Assembly (NCBI RefSeq): GCF_014596445.1
Contig: NZ_MECL01000057.1
Coordinates: 62,001 to 126,000, forward strand
Length of the DNA: 64,000 bases
Direction: 5' to 3'
Origin: Streptomyces sp. CBMA29
GTDB taxonomy: Bacteria; Actinomycetota; Actinomycetes; Streptomycetales; Streptomycetaceae
The notes under the pieces were generated by a model. It made no database searches. It worked only from the letters and a program-made list of their open reading frames with translations, and was not told where the DNA came from. Within the stretch, counting starts at the first letter, position 1. The number at the start of each line of letters is the position of its first letter. A program made the translations under genes and the position numbers. Positions 39,053-48,518 of the stretch are shown piece after piece.

Positions 39053-40063
39053 TCAGCCGAACGCGTACGCCTCCACCTCGGCCAGGCACGCCGCCCTGCG
39101 CGGCTCGTCGTGGTCGAGGAAGGCGGCGAGGAACGAATTACGGGCCAGGGTGCGCTCGTCCTCCTCGGTGAGAGCGAGGGCGGCGCGCACCGCCGCGAAG
39201 TTGTCGTCCGCGTAGCCGCCGAAGTAGGCGGGGTCGTCGGAGTTGACGGTGACGCGCAGGCCCTCCGCGAGCATGCGCGGCAGCGGGTGGGCGGCCAGTG
39301 AACCGACGCAGCGCAGGCGGACGTTGGACAACGGGCAGACCGTCAGCGGCACTTGGTCGCGGACCAGCCTGGCCACCAGCGCCGGGTCCTCAAGACAGCG
39401 GATGCCGTGGTCGATCCGCTCCACGCCCAGCACGTCGAGGGCCTCGCCGATGTACGCGGGCGGCCCCTCCTCCCCCGCGTGCGCGACCCGGCGCAGCCCG
39501 GCCGCCGCCCGCTCGTACACCTCGCGGAATTTCGCGGGCGGGTGCCCGACCTCCGCCGAGTCCAGGCCCACGCCGGTGATGACGGCGGGGCCGGCGCCCG
39601 AGCCGAAGTACGGGCGCGCCGCCTCGAAGGTGTCCAGCGCCGACCGCTCGGACTCGTCCCGCAGGAAGCACATGATCAGGCCGCCGCTGATCCCGTGCCG
39701 CCGCCCCTCGCGCTCCAGCGCCCCGGCCAGGCCCTCCACGACCGTCCCGATCGGCACCCCGCGCGCGAGGTGCGCCTGCGGGTCGAAGAACACCTCCGCG
39801 TGCCGTACGCCCTGCTCCGCCGCCCGCGCCAGATACGCGCCCATCAGCTCGGCGAAGTCCTCCTCGGTGCGCAGGACGGCCATCAGCGCGTAGTACAGGT
39901 CGAGGAAGGACTGGAGGTCGGTGAAGGAGTACGCCTGCCGCAGCGCCTGGGCCGTCGGGTACGGCAGCGCGACCCGGTTGCGCGCGGCGAGCGCGAAGGC
40001 CAGCTCGGGCTCCAGGGTGCCCTCGATGTGCAGGTGCAGTTCGGCCTTGGGGATGGGGGGCAT
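39053..40063 (-). CDS. Adenosine deaminase-family enzyme, probably adenine deaminase
   Basis: A 336-residue amidohydrolase with zinc ligands in HLHIEG (residues 10-15), HAGEE, DHGIRC and NSDDPAYFGG. The subfamily markers HIEGTLEPEL and GLDSAEVGHPPAKF are those I associate with adenine deaminases of the ADA fold, rather than HVHLDG and GGDE of adenosine deaminase. Its reaction is therefore probably adenine to hypoxanthine in purine salvage. ATG 40063 is chosen over TTG 40081. It follows rnz by 31 bp on the same strand. Confidence 0.88.
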   Translation of the reverse strand: MPPIPKAELHLHIEGTLEPELAFALAARNRVALPYPTAQALRQAYSFTDLQSFLDLYYALMAVLRTEEDFAELMGAYLARAAEQGVRHAEVFFDPQAHLARGVPIGTVVEGLAGALEREGRRHGISGGLIMCFLRDESERSALDTFEAARPYFGSGAGPAVITGVGLDSAEVGHPPAKFREVYERAAAGLRRVAHAGEEGPPAYIGEALDVLGVERIDHGIRCLEDPALVARLVRDQVPLTVCPLSNVRLRCVGSLAAHPLPRMLAEGLRVTVNSDDPAYFGGYADDNFAAVRAALALTEEDERTLARNSFLAAFLDHDEPRRAACLAEVEAYAFG

Positions 40064-40094
40064 GGCGGGGTTCGCTTTCAAGGGGAGTTCGGGC

Positions 40095-41015
40095 TCAGCG
40101 GCGGCGCGGGACCGGGACGCGGATCAGGTCGTGGGCGACGGTCAGCTCGCCCTGGTAACCGGCCGTCCTCGCCTGCCGCTCGAAGACGGCGGGATCGCCG
40201 TAGCGCTGCGAGAAGTGGGTGAGGACGAGGTGCCGTACGCCCGCCTCCCGCGCCACGGCGGCGGCCTGACCGGCCGTCAGATGACCGTAGTCGGCGGCCA
40301 GTCCCGCGTCCTCGTCCAGGAAGGTCGACTCGATGACCAGCAGGTCGCAGCCCTCGGCGAGGGCGTGGACCCCTTCGCACAGCCGGGTGTCCATGACGAA
40401 GGCGAAGCGCTGGCCGCGCCGGACCTCGCTGACCTGGTCGAGAGTGACACGGTCGAGAGTCACACGGTCGAGGCTGCCGTCGCGTTGCAGCCGGGCGATG
40501 TCGGGACCCGCGACACCGTGCTCGGCCAGCCGCCCGGGGAGCATCCGGCGGCCGTCGGGTTCGACGAGCCGGTAGCCGTACGACTCGACCGGGTGGGAGA
40601 GCTTGCGCGCCTCCAGCGTGAACGCGGGGGTGGTGGCGAGGACCCCGTCGGCCGCGACCGGCGCCTCGCGCAGGTCCGCGGCCTCGTGGTACGCGGTGGC
40701 ATACCGCAGCCGCTCGAAGAAGCGCTGCCCGCCGGCCGGGTAGTGCGCGGTGACCGGGTGCGGTACGCGGTCGAGGCTGATCCGCTGGAGCACACCCGCC
40801 AGGCCCAGCGAGTGGTCGCCGTGGAAGTGCGTGACGCAGATCCGGGTGAGGTCGTGCGCCGCGACGCCCGCGTGCAGCATCTGCCGCTGGGTGCCCTCGC
40901 CGGGGTCGAAGAGGATCGCCTCGCCGTCCCAGCGCAGGACGTAGCCGTTGTGATTGCGGTGCCGGGTCGGCACCTGGCTGGCGGTGCCGAGGACGACCAG
41001 TTCGCGTACCGACAA
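40095..41015 (-). CDS. rnz: Ribonuclease Z
   Basis: A 306-residue metallo-beta-lactamase-fold tRNA 3'-endonuclease. [10 protein letters not shown] holds the metal-binding motif and VLTHFSQRY is the late histidine motif typical of RNase Z. The start is TTG 41015 with GAGGT six bases upstream; that ribosome site overlaps the stop of the HIT gene. It would remove 3' trailers from precursor tRNAs. Confidence 0.95.
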   Translation of the reverse strand: MSVRELVVLGTASQVPTRHRNHNGYVLRWDGEAILFDPGEGTQRQMLHAGVAAHDLTRICVTHFHGDHSLGLAGVLQRISLDRVPHPVTAHYPAGGQRFFERLRYATAYHEAADLREAPVAADGVLATTPAFTLEARKLSHPVESYGYRLVEPDGRRMLPGRLAEHGVAGPDIARLQRDGSLDRVTLDRVTLDQVSEVRRGQRFAFVMDTRLCEGVHALAEGCDLLVIESTFLDEDAGLAADYGHLTAGQAAAVAREAGVRHLVLTHFSQRYGDPAVFERQARTAGYQGELTVAHDLIRVPVPRRR

Positions 41016-41025
41016 AGGCCGGACC

Positions 41026-41382
41026 TCAGACCAGCCGCTGGAGGTCGCGCCCGCCCAGTACGTGGGCGTGCGCGTGGAAGACGGTCTGTCCGGCGCCGGG
41101 GCCGGTGTTGAAGACGATCCGGTAGCCCGTCGTGTCGACCTTCTCCTGCGCCGCGACCTCGCCCGCCTCGCGCAGCAGGTCGGCGGCTACCAGGGGCTCG
41201 GCCGCCGCCAGCGCGGCGCCGTCCGGGTAGTGCACGCGGGGGATCACCAGGACGTGGGTCGGGGCTTGCGGGCTGATGTCGCGGAAGGCGACGGTGGTCT
41301 CGGTCTCACGGACGATCGTCGCGGGGATTTCGCCGGCCACGATCTTGCAGAACAGGCAGTCCGCCTGCGGCTCTCCCGCCAT
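41026..41382 (-). CDS. HIT-domain protein (HINT type)
   Basis: A 118-residue purine-nucleoside phosphoramidase-type protein. [13 protein letters not shown] at the N-terminus holds the CxxC of HINT proteins, and the histidine triad HAHAHVLGG sits near the C-terminus. The start is ATG 41382. It lies 10 bp before rnz and forms an operon with it. Upstream is the large inverted-repeat element. Confidence 0.95.
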   Translation of the reverse strand: MAGEPQADCLFCKIVAGEIPATIVRETETTVAFRDISPQAPTHVLVIPRVHYPDGAALAAAEPLVAADLLREAGEVAAQEKVDTTGYRIVFNTGPGAGQTVFHAHAHVLGGRDLQRLV

Positions 41383-41438
41383 GGTGGCGGCCCCCTTTTC
41401 GTACGGATACGGGTCGCGTGCATGCTATCCGCCGCTCG

Positions 41439-42570
41439 CGGTTCGCCGCTGTGCGGCTTGTGTTTCCCGCCCACCCGCCCACCCGTGCGGGTGCTTTCTC
41501 CGTCTGCGGGTGCCGCCCGTGCCTGGTCGGTCCCGGCCCGGGATACCTCCTCGAAATCCGTAACACCTGGCCCCTCGTATCCAGTGACCTTCTTGTCAAC
41601 GTATTTCTGCGGGGGCACCCCGCCCCGTCCCCTCCGGGTCCATCGGCGTCCGCCTGTCCGGTGGGGGTTGCCGGGGAGGGGGGTGGGTGGGGGCCGGGCC
41701 CTGCGCCACCTGACCGTCCAGCCGGGGTGGGCGGGAGGGGGGTGGGTGGGCTCGGGTACGTCGGCGGCCGCCCGCCGGTGGGGGTGGGCGGGAGGCTGGG
41801 GTGGGCGGGCTCGGATACATCGGCGTCCGCCTGTCCGGTGGGGGCTGGGGTGGGTGGGCTCGGGTACGGCGGCGTCCACCTGCCGGGGTGGCTCAGGGGG
41901 TGGGCGGGTTTGGGTACGGCGGCACCCAACGGTCCGGTGGGGGTGGGTGGGGCTCGGGTACGTCGGTGTCCACCTGCCGGGGTGGGTGGACTCGGATACG
42001 TCGGCGTCCACCTGCCGGGGTGGGCGGGTTTGGGTACGGCGGCGTCTGACGGTCCGCTGGGGCTCAGGGGGAGGGGAGTCGGTGGGGCCGGGCCTTGCGC
42101 CACGCGACGTCCAGCCGGGTGGGCGAAACCGGGTGCGTGAGGTGTTGTGGGACCTGCGTGACCAGGAGGGTGAAGGTACAGGCCCGGCGTCACCCGACCG
42201 TCCACCAGGTGGGTGAAGTACGGGCCTTGCGCGCCCCCAGGGTGCACGTAAGCACGCGGCGGCTCGCCGATAAGCCCCCCGCCCGCCTGGACGGCCAGGT
42301 GGCGCAGGGCCCGGCCCCCACCCACACCCCTCCCGGCAACCCCCACCGGACAGGCGGACGCCGACGGACCCAGAGGGGACGGGCCGGGGTGCCCCCGCAG
42401 AAATGCGGTGACAGGAAGGGCGCCGAATCAGCAAAGAGCAGGCAGCCGCATTTCGAGGAGGTACCCCGGACCGGCACCGACCAGGCACAAGCGGCACCCG
42501 CAGACGAACAACACACCCGCACGGGTGGGCGGGCGGGAAAAACAAGACAACAGAACGGCGAACCGTAGGA
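41439..42570. repeat. Long inverted-repeat element, arms of about 290 bp around a repeat core
   Basis: The left arm (41439-~41730) and the reverse complement of the right arm (~42275-42570) match over nearly their full length. Shared blocks include TTTCTGCGGGGGCACCCC, GTCCGCCTGTCCGGTGGGGG and CTGCGGGTGCCGC. Only one 50-60-bp section in the middle of the arms is diverged. The core of about 545 bp holds direct repeats. All frames are open simply because stops are rare at this GC content; none has gene-like composition, and the repeat periods are not multiples of three. The element fills the gap between the tricorn stop and the HIT start. If read through it would form a huge hairpin RNA. No transposase is present. 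Confidence 0.85.
41752..42075. repeat. Seven-copy imperfect tandem repeat in the core of the inverted-repeat element
   Basis: About seven units of roughly 38-60 bp, each beginning GGCTCGGGTACG or GGTTTGGGTACGG, followed by CGGCGTCCACCTGCC and a G-rich GGGGTGGGYGGG spacer. Units vary in length, mostly in the G-rich part. The G-rich strand could form G-quadruplex structures. Confidence 0.75.
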
Positions 42571-42574
42571 CGGA

Positions 42575-45500
42575 TCAGCCGGCGACGTCCGGCAGCGCCG
42601 GCGGCCTCTTGGCCGGGACCTCCTCCAGCGCGGCAAGCGCCATGGCAACGGCAGTGTCGAGTTGCGGATCACGACCGGCAACCGAATCCTGCGGAGCGTG
42701 AACGACCTCGACGTCCGGATCGACGCCATGGTTCTCGACCCCCCACCCGTACCCCTCCAGCCAGAAGGCGTACTTCGGCTGCGTGACAGCCGTCCCGTCG
42801 ACCAGGTGGTACCGGTTGTCGATGCCGATGACACCGCCCCAGGTGCGGGTACCGACCACAGGGCCGATGCCGAGAGCCCGGATCGCGGCGTTGACGATGT
42901 CCCCGTCGGAGCCGGAGAACTCGTTGGCGACGGCCACGACCGGCCCCCGCGGGGCATCCTGCGGATAGCTGACCGGGTGCGCGTCGCGCGGCAGGTCCCA
43001 GCCGACGACCCGGCGGGCCAGCTTCTCCACGACGAGCTGCGACGTATGGCCGCCCCGGTTCTCGCGGACGTCCACGACCAGGCCCTCGCGGGCGACCTCG
43101 ACGCGCAGGTCGCGGTGGAGCTGCGCCCAGCCGCTGCCGACCATGTCGGGCACGTGCAGATAGCCCAGCCGCCCGCCGGACGCGCGGTGGACGTGGGCGC
43201 GGCGGTCGGCGACCCAGTCGTGGTAGCGCAGCGGGTCCTCGTCGGCGAGCGGTACGGCCACGACATGGCGTACGGGACCGCCCGCGGCGGGCGCGACGGT
43301 CAGTTCCACCGGCTTGCCCGCGGTGCCGACCAGCAGCGGCCCCGGTCCCGTCACCGGGTCGACGCGGTGGCCGTCCACCGCCAGCAGGAGGTCGCCCGCG
43401 CGGACGGCGACGCCGGGCGCGGCCAGCGGGGAGCGGGCGTACGGGTCGGAGGACTCGCCGGGCAGCACCCGGTCGATCCGCCAACCGCCGTCCTCCGTAC
43501 GGGAGATGTCCGCGCCGAGCAGGCCCTGCCGGTGCAGCGGGTCGAAGTGGCCGCCGGAGGGGATGACGTAGGCGTGCGAGGTGCCCAGTTCGCCGTGCAG
43601 TTCCCACAGCAGGTCGATCAGGTCGTCGTGGGTGGCGATCCGGTCGAGCAGCGGCCGGTAGCGCTCGCCCGCCGCCGCCCAGTCGACACCGCCCATGTCG
43701 GCGCGCCAGAAGTTGTCGCGCATGAGCCGGTGCGTCTCGTCGTACATCTGCCGCCACTCGTCCTGCGGGCGGACGGTGACCCGGACTCGGGTCAGGTCGA
43801 CGGTGACGGAGCCGCCGGACTCGTCGTCCGCGTCGGACTTGCTGTCGGCGGGCGTGATCCGCAGCCGCGAGCCGTTGGTGAGCAGCACTTTGGCGCCGTC
43901 GCCGGTGACCGCGAAGGCGTCGGCGTCGTCGGCGATCTCCTCGATACGGAGCTGCGCCAGGTCGTACCGCTCCAGCACGGTGTGGGGCGGCTGGGCGTCC
44001 GTGGTGGCCAGGGCCGCGCCGAGCGCGCCGACCAGCGGGTGGCGCAGCCACAGCACACCGCCCTTGGCGGCGCGCAGCCCCGAGTACTGCCCGGCCTCGA
44101 CGGGGAAGGGCACGATCCGGTCGGCCAGGCCCTCCAGGTCGACGCGGGTGACGGGCGTACGCGGCCGGTCGTCCTTCTTGCCCTCGCCGCCGCTCTCCTT
44201 ACCCGCGCCGTCCTGCTCCTCCCTGGACGGGCCGGACGAGCCGGCCGGGCCGTCCTCGTCGGCGTCGTCGGCGTCGTACGGGCGGCCGTAGCGCTGCGGG
44301 CCGAACGGCGAGGGCGTCGTCGCGCACAGCGTGATCAGGTGCGGGCGGCAGGCGTTGGGGAAGGACAGGTCGAAGACGTGCGCGTCGTAGACCGGGTCGA
44401 AGGCGCGCTCGGACAGGAACGCCAGGTGGCGGCCGTCGGCGGTGAAGGCGGGCGAGAAGTCGTTGAACCGCAGCGGGGTCGCGTCGGCCACCGACAGGTC
44501 GGCGGTGGCGGCGATCTTCAACTGCCGCAGCTCGCCGGGGCCCGGCTGCGACCAGGCGAGCCAGGCCGAGTCGGGAGAGAAGGCGAGCCCGGAGGCGTCG
44601 CCCGAGTCACCGGCGATCACCTCGCGCACCTCGCCGGTCTGCGTCTCGACCAGCAGCACCCGGCCGTCGTGCGAGGCGACGGCGATGCGGTGGCCGTCCG
44701 GCGAGACCTCCATGCGCAGCACCCGGCCCAGGCGGCCCGCGGCGAGCCGGCGCGGCGCGGCGCCGGTCGGCAGGCCGACGGCGGGGGCGACCTCCAGGGC
44801 GTCCTCGCCGTCCGCGTCGGTGACCCACACCACCTGCTGCTCGCCGTCGGCGCCGCCCTGTCCGAACACCCGCGGCAGCCGGGTACGGACGCCGGGGTCG
44901 GCCGCCAACGCCCGTGCCGGGCCGCCGCGGTGGGTCAGCCAGTGCGTGGTGCCGCGGATCTCCAGGGCGCTGCCCCGGCCGGTGTGGTCAGGGCGCGCGT
45001 CGCCGAGGTGCCGGGTGGCGCGTACGGGGTACGGCCGCAGGTCGGCGCGCTGGCCGCCGAGGCGTACCTCGATCTCGCGCGGCGCCGCCTCGGGGTCGGC
45101 CAGGTCGTCCAGCAGATGGACGCGGCCCCCGGCCGTGTACGCCACGCGGGCGCCGTCGGTGGCGGCCTGGCGCGCGTAGAAGCCGTCGATGCCGTCGGCG
45201 GGGGTGTGCCGGCGCAGGTCGGTGCCGTCGGGCAGGCTCGAATAGAGGGCTCCGGCGCCCTCGTGGTCGGACAGGAACGCGATACGGCCGCCGACCCACA
45301 TCGGGCACTCGATGTTGCCGTCGAGGTCCTGGTGCACCCGCTCGAAGGCGCCGTCGCCCGCGCGGTCGATCCACAACTTGCCCGCCGTGCCGCCGCGGTA
45401 GCGCTTCCAGTGGGCGGCTTCCCTGCTCATCGTCGGCGACTGGATCAGCACCGCGCCGTCCGGGCCGTACGCGAGATCGCCGACCGGGCCGTAGGGCAGG

Positions 45501-45931
45501 GTCCGCGCGGGTCCGCCGTCCAGCGGCACCGCCCGCGCCCAGGTCCGCCGCGAGGACGCCTCGCCGTACGGCGTGATCGCGACCAGTTCGCCCTCCGGCG
45601 TCCAGGTCCGCACGGCCGTCCGTACGTTGCCCCAGTACGTCAACCGGCTTGCCTGGCCGCCCTCCAGGGGCGCGGCGTGCACCTCGGGCGCCCCGTCCCT
45701 GGTCGACGTCCACGCCACCCACTCGCCGTCGGGCGAGACCCTGGGCCGTCCGACCGGCATGTTGTCGGCGCTCACCCGCCACGCCCGGCCGCCGTCCAAC
45801 GGCGCGACCCACACGTCGTCCTCGGCGGCGAACGCGAGGAAGTCGCCGTGCGGGTGCGGGTGTCGGAGGTACGAGGGCTGCGGCGCGCTCGGGCGCGGCT
45901 GCCGCGTCACGTGCTGGTCGTGGTCGGTCAC
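42575..45931 (-). CDS. Tricorn protease homologue (S41 family)
   Basis: An 1118-residue protein with two N-terminal beta-propellers (residues ~20-660, many repeats such as SPDGEWVAWTSTRDG), a PDZ-like domain (~790-900) and a C-terminal S41 peptidase. The nucleophile is Ser in EFSGSDGD (about residue 1008), and RENRGGH marks the S41 core. An acidic Asp/Glu/Ser-rich insertion lies around residues 560-600. Tricorn degrades peptides released by the proteasome, which Streptomyces has. The start is ATG 45931. Monocistronic in appearance, upstream of the inverted-repeat element. Confidence 0.93.
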   Translation of the reverse strand: MTDHDQHVTRQPRPSAPQPSYLRHPHPHGDFLAFAAEDDVWVAPLDGGRAWRVSADNMPVGRPRVSPDGEWVAWTSTRDGAPEVHAAPLEGGQASRLTYWGNVRTAVRTWTPEGELVAITPYGEASSRRTWARAVPLDGGPARTLPYGPVGDLAYGPDGAVLIQSPTMSREAAHWKRYRGGTAGKLWIDRAGDGAFERVHQDLDGNIECPMWVGGRIAFLSDHEGAGALYSSLPDGTDLRRHTPADGIDGFYARQAATDGARVAYTAGGRVHLLDDLADPEAAPREIEVRLGGQRADLRPYPVRATRHLGDARPDHTGRGSALEIRGTTHWLTHRGGPARALAADPGVRTRLPRVFGQGGADGEQQVVWVTDADGEDALEVAPAVGLPTGAAPRRLAAGRLGRVLRMEVSPDGHRIAVASHDGRVLLVETQTGEVREVIAGDSGDASGLAFSPDSAWLAWSQPGPGELRQLKIAATADLSVADATPLRFNDFSPAFTADGRHLAFLSERAFDPVYDAHVFDLSFPNACRPHLITLCATTPSPFGPQRYGRPYDADDADEDGPAGSSGPSREEQDGAGKESGGEGKKDDRPRTPVTRVDLEGLADRIVPFPVEAGQYSGLRAAKGGVLWLRHPLVGALGAALATTDAQPPHTVLERYDLAQLRIEEIADDADAFAVTGDGAKVLLTNGSRLRITPADSKSDADDESGGSVTVDLTRVRVTVRPQDEWRQMYDETHRLMRDNFWRADMGGVDWAAAGERYRPLLDRIATHDDLIDLLWELHGELGTSHAYVIPSGGHFDPLHRQGLLGADISRTEDGGWRIDRVLPGESSDPYARSPLAAPGVAVRAGDLLLAVDGHRVDPVTGPGPLLVGTAGKPVELTVAPAAGGPVRHVVAVPLADEDPLRYHDWVADRRAHVHRASGGRLGYLHVPDMVGSGWAQLHRDLRVEVAREGLVVDVRENRGGHTSQLVVEKLARRVVGWDLPRDAHPVSYPQDAPRGPVVAVANEFSGSDGDIVNAAIRALGIGPVVGTRTWGGVIGIDNRYHLVDGTAVTQPKYAFWLEGYGWGVENHGVDPDVEVVHAPQDSVAGRDPQLDTAVAMALAALEEVPAKRPPALPDVAG

Positions 45932-45967
45932 CGCGCCAGCCTATGGGCTGTCCCGTAGCGACGGCGA

Positions 45968-46345
45968 TCATGTTTGCGCCGAGCAGTTTCCGAGACCCCG
46001 TACATCGAACACGGTCTTCTTTCCGACCACCGCGGTCAGGTGACCCTGGACGCACTTGTCGTCCAACTGCTTGGTCACCGTGCCCTTTACGGTGATCTTC
46101 TCGTCGTGGTCGGTCCGGCCGAGGCAGTCGACCCTGTCCTCGGCCTTGCCCGTCGTCGCGCTGCACGACAGCCAACTCACGTCGATGTTGTCCTTCTTGA
46201 GCGCCCGCGTCGCCAACTGGTCGGTCGTCGCCGACACCGCGCTGGCCCCCAGCCCGTCCGCCGGGTCGCATCCGCTGATCGTCATCGCCACGAGGGCGGC
46301 CGTTACGGCCATTCCCCCGGCTCCCCATGTCCCCATCCGTCCCAT
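45968..46345 (-). CDS. Small lipoprotein, DUF4333-like
   Basis: A 125-residue exported lipoprotein. A hydrophobic N-terminus (MAVTAALVAMTISGC) ends in a lipobox with the Cys at about residue 26. The mature part has three further cysteines and the pattern VSCSATTGKAEDRVDCLG-like then GTVTKQLDDKC, resembling DUF4333 proteins. Start ATG 46345, with a possible internal start at 46312. It lies 37 bp upstream of the tricorn gene, same strand. Function unknown. Confidence 0.75.
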   Translation of the reverse strand: MGRMGTWGAGGMAVTAALVAMTISGCDPADGLGASAVSATTDQLATRALKKDNIDVSWLSCSATTGKAEDRVDCLGRTDHDEKITVKGTVTKQLDDKCVQGHLTAVVGKKTVFDVRGLGNCSAQT

Positions 46346-46509
46346 CCCCCCAAGCTCCGCCCGCGACCGCCCTCCCGTAAATCCCCCGAAGGCAGGACCT
46401 TCCCCTTACGGGTGCCTCCCCGCCCGCTCGGCGTGTGAACTCATCGGGCGCTCAACCCTGTTCGGCCCGTCCGGGGCTTGAGGACGCGAGGGCGGGTGGG
46501 TGGGGGAGG

Positions 46510-47244
46510 TCAGGACCAGCGGCCGGTGCGGGCGAGGAGGACGGAGGCGGCGGCCACACCGGCGGTGGAGGTGCGCAGGACGGTGGGGCCCAGGCGATAG
46601 GCAGTGGCGGCGAGCGTGGCGATCTCCTCGGCGGAGACCCCGCCTTCTGGCCCGACGACGAGCACGACCGACCCGGACGCGGGCAGGACGGCGGAGGCCA
46701 GGGCGGCCGAGCCCTCCTCATGGAGGACCCCGGCGAATTCCGCGCCGGCCAGCAGCCCGGCGACCTGACGGGTCGTCATCAGGTCAGCCACGGAAGGAAA
46801 CCGCAGGCGCCGCGCCTGCTTGGCGGCCTCCCGCGCGGTGGACCGCCACTTCGCCAGCGCCTTGGCGCCCCGGTCCCCGCGCCACTGGGTGACGCAGCGG
46901 GCCGCCGCCCAGGGAACGACGGCGTCGACCCCGGCCTCCGTCATGGTCTCGACGGCCAGCTCCCCGCGGTCCCCCTTGGGCAGCGCCTGGACGACGGTGA
47001 TGCGCACGGCGGGCTCGGGTTCGACCCGTGTCTGCCGTACCTCGACGTCGAGCACGTCCTTGCCGGAGACGGCGGCGACGACCCCGTACGCACCGCGCCC
47101 GCCCCCGTCCGTGAGGACGATCGCCTCGCCGGGCGTGAGGCGGCGCACGGAGACCGCGTGCCGCCCCTCGGGCCCGGTGAGGGTGACGGTGGACGGGGAG
47201 CCGTCCAGCGCGGCGGGTTCGACCAGGAAGACGGGGGCCGTCAT
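46510..47244 (-). CDS. rsmE: 16S rRNA m3U1498 methyltransferase RsmE
   Basis: A 244-residue SPOUT-class methyltransferase. An N-terminal PUA-like domain (HAVSVRRLTPGEAIVLTDG) is followed by the trefoil-knot part with VLVVGPEGGVSAEEI and YRLGPTVLRTSTAGVAA, typical of RsmE. It methylates U1498 of 16S rRNA. ATG 47244 overlaps the stop of the upstream nitronate monooxygenase-like gene, so the two are coupled. Confidence 0.95.
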   Translation of the reverse strand: MTAPVFLVEPAALDGSPSTVTLTGPEGRHAVSVRRLTPGEAIVLTDGGGRGAYGVVAAVSGKDVLDVEVRQTRVEPEPAVRITVVQALPKGDRGELAVETMTEAGVDAVVPWAAARCVTQWRGDRGAKALAKWRSTAREAAKQARRLRFPSVADLMTTRQVAGLLAGAEFAGVLHEEGSAALASAVLPASGSVVLVVGPEGGVSAEEIATLAATAYRLGPTVLRTSTAGVAAASVLLARTGRWS

Positions 47245-48314
47245 GCGAGCGCCTCCCGGGCGGCGTGGAGTTCTTCGACGAGGAGTTCGACCAGGCGTCC
47301 GGCGGAGACGTCACGGGCCAGCCGGTGACCCTGACCGGCCCACAGGGCCATGCCCTGCGGATCGCCCGCCGCGGCGGCGGCCTTGCGCAGTCCGGAGGTG
47401 AGGTGGTGGATCTGCGGGTAGCCGGGCGGCGCGTACGGCCCGTGCTCGCGGATGAAGCGGTTGAGCAGCCCGCGCGCGGGCCGCCCGGAGAAGGCGCGGG
47501 TCAGTTCGGTGCGGGCGAAGACCGGATCGGTGACGGCCCGCTTGTGCGGCGGACTCGCCCCGGACTCCGGGCAGACCAGGAACGCCGTGCCGAGCTGCGC
47601 CGCGTCCGCGCCCGCCGCGAGCACCGCCGCGACCTGCCCGCCGCGCATCAGCCCGCCCGCCGCGATCAGCGGCAGCTGCACGGCCTCGCGTACCTGCGGC
47701 ACCAGCGACAGCAGCCCGAAACCCGCGCCGTCGAGCTGCGGGTCGTCGCGGTGCGTGCCCTGGTGTCCGCCCGCCTCCACGCCCTGGACGCACACCGCGT
47801 CCGCCCCCGACCACTGCGCGGCCAGCGCCTCGGACGGCGAGGTCACCGTCACGACCGTGTACGTACCGGCCTTCGCGAAGGCGTCGAGCACCGGGCGCTC
47901 CGGGCACCCGAAGGTGAAGCTCACCATCGGCACCGGGTCCTCCAGCAGGATCGCGACCTTCGCGTCGTACGCGTCGTCGGTCCCGCTGTCCGGGTCGCCC
48001 AGCGGCGTCCCGTACCAGGCGGACTCCCCCGCCAGCTGCTCGGCGTACACCGCGACCGCGGACGGGTCCGCCGTCGCGGGCTGCGGCATGAACAGATTCA
48101 CCCCGAACGGGTGCGAGCTGAGATGCCGGACCTGCCGGATCTCCTCGTACATCGCGTCGGACGTCTTGTACCCGGCGGCCAGAAAGCCCAGGCCGCCCGC
48201 CGCCCCCACGGCCGCGGCGAGCTGCGGATTCGACGCGCCTCCGGCCATCGGCGCCTGAATGATCGGATACGCCGAGAACGACGAGAGATCGGTCAACGCG
48301 GACATGCCGTTCAT
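47241..48314 (-). CDS. Nitronate monooxygenase-like FMN enzyme
   Basis: A 357-residue TIM-barrel flavoprotein of the 2-nitropropane dioxygenase family: IIQAPMAGGASNPQLAAAV at the N-terminus, CVQGVEAGGHQGTH (about residue 180) and the phosphate-binding IAAGGLMRGGQVAAVLAAGADAAQLGTAF. The substrate is probably propionate 3-nitronate or another nitronate. Start ATG 48314. It lies downstream of dnaJ, separated by a palindrome and tandem repeats, and is coupled to rsmE. Confidence 0.92.
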   Translation of the reverse strand: MNGMSALTDLSSFSAYPIIQAPMAGGASNPQLAAAVGAAGGLGFLAAGYKTSDAMYEEIRQVRHLSSHPFGVNLFMPQPATADPSAVAVYAEQLAGESAWYGTPLGDPDSGTDDAYDAKVAILLEDPVPMVSFTFGCPERPVLDAFAKAGTYTVVTVTSPSEALAAQWSGADAVCVQGVEAGGHQGTHRDDPQLDGAGFGLLSLVPQVREAVQLPLIAAGGLMRGGQVAAVLAAGADAAQLGTAFLVCPESGASPPHKRAVTDPVFARTELTRAFSGRPARGLLNRFIREHGPYAPPGYPQIHHLTSGLRKAAAAAGDPQGMALWAGQGHRLARDVSAGRLVELLVEELHAAREALA

Positions 48315-48372
48315 CGTGCCATGCCGCCTCCCGGCGAGGTGCGGTACCCCGTGCAGGGCGCGGCCCCCGCGT

Positions 48373-48390
48373 CTGCCTCACGTGAGGCAG
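48373..48390. promoter_or_regulatory. Perfect 18-bp palindrome upstream of nitronate monooxygenase gene
   Basis: CTGCCTCACGTGAGGCAG is fully self-complementary with no spacer, 59 bp upstream of the start. A third TGCCTC half-site follows directly. This is more like a dimeric regulator site than a terminator because there is no loop. Confidence 0.5.
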
Positions 48391-48423
48391 TGCCTCGTTT
48401 CTCAGTGGCGCGGGGAACCCCCG

Positions 48424-48477
48424 CCCCCCTGAAAGAACCAGCCCCCCTGAAAGAACCAGCTCCCCTGAAAAGACCGG
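48424..48477. repeat. 18-bp tandem repeat after dnaJ
   Basis: Two identical units of CCCCCCTGAAAGAACCAG, then a diverged third unit CTCCCCTGAAAAGACCGG. A fourth, CTCCCCCCGAAGGGGGAA, forms a small hairpin that may end dnaJ transcription. Confidence 0.8.
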
Positions 48478-48518
48478 CTCCCCCCGAAGGGGGAACCCCC
48501 GGGAGGAGCGCGGGCGCG

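Noticed and set aside
41244..42545. 433-codon and other long frames across the inverted-repeat element
   Set aside because: All frames are open through the repeats, composition is repetitive, and the repeat periods shift frame; no start with a ribosome site.
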